Shown one piece after another: positions 31,233-31,316 of a DNA stretch of 31,316 nucleotides. Under the pieces are notes generated by a model. That model was given only the letters and a program-made list of their open reading frames with translations. It ran no database searches and had not been told where the DNA came from. A program made the translations under genes and the position numbers. This DNA is from DAOUBP01 sp034432655 (GTDB lineage Bacteria; Chloroflexota; Anaerolineae; CG2-30-64-16). The stretch covers positions 1 to 31,316 of the forward strand of contig DAOUBP010000112.1 in NCBI GenBank assembly GCA_034432655.1, read 5' to 3'. Every line of letters begins with the position of its first letter. Position 1 is the stretch's first letter.

Positions 31233-31316
31233 ACATTAAGAAAATAAACCGGTAATCGCCTTCTCCGGAGTGCTGTGCGTCTCGTGCGCTCGCCCGGCGA
31301 TGAAGTCGCCGGGCTA
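31226..31316 (-). repeat. Dispersed palindromic repeat, copy A
   Basis: Inverted copy of 1976-2092. Its outer end is a 9-bp palindrome GCCCGGCGA/TCGCCGGGC (31292-31300, 31306-31314) around TGAAG. Its inner end TTCATAAG, read on the minus strand, covers the stop codon of the metallo-beta-lactamase gene. The element reaches the last base of the window. Confidence 0.75.

Overview
The window is a G+C-rich bacterial chromosome segment of about 31 kb. I infer, with moderate confidence, a member of the Chloroflexota (Anaerolineae/Caldilineae-like). The grounds are a stand-alone SpoVS without other sporulation genes, a holB-ricT pair, a T-box leader, ATGA-coupled gene chains, and many dispersed palindromes and heptamer tracts at gene borders. 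No tRNA, rRNA, CRISPR array, phage or defence system was seen. The window begins on the first base of an IS1182-type element and ends at the edge of a dispersed repeat, so it may be a contig broken at repeats.

Left part (1-4.9 kb): a complete 1799-bp IS1182-like insertion sequence, a possible remnant of the gene it interrupted, and a dispersed palindromic repeat. Then comes a FemA/FemB-type acyltransferase whose N-terminal domain carries about 140 residues encoded by tandem 33-bp palindromic units. A membrane-anchored TlpA/ResA thioredoxin converges on it, followed by a 93-bp nested inverted repeat and an OsmC-type protein.

Envelope and polysaccharide block (4.9-11.1 kb, minus strand): two GT4 glycosyltransferases, a polyprenyl-phosphate sugar transferase, an M20 hydrolase and a GT28/MGDG-synthase-like glycosyltransferase. 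Several are joined by 4-nt overlaps, which suggests coordinated glycoconjugate or glycolipid synthesis. Diverging from this block is spoVS.

Middle (11.3-18.8 kb): the holB-ricT pair, a MaoC hydratase, a divergent lipoprotein with two C-terminal repeats, and a minus-strand operon of a GT2 glycosyltransferase, a flippase-like membrane protein and an HD phosphohydrolase.

Amino-acid block (18.8-24.1 kb, minus strand): aspartokinase, homoserine dehydrogenase, aspartate-semialdehyde dehydrogenase and a double-HAD protein of unknown function. A T-box leader whose specifier reads as ACC (Thr), with its own terminator and a consensus promoter, precedes them. This is threonine-branch biosynthesis controlled by uncharged tRNA-Thr (inferred).

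Right part (24.1-31.3 kb, plus strand): a second consensus promoter diverges from the T-box promoter and drives a roughly 290-nt structured leader followed by a complete branched-chain-amino-acid-type ABC importer (livK, livH, livM, livG, livF). Downstream are a decayed C-terminal fragment of a dipeptide-type permease (dppC), a metallo-beta-lactamase-fold hydrolase, and the second copy of the dispersed repeat.

The most unusual items are the palindromic array inside femAB, the family of palindromes centred on TTCA, the liv leader RNA with a 12-nt perfect anti-Shine-Dalgarno match, and the double-HAD gene in the threonine operon.
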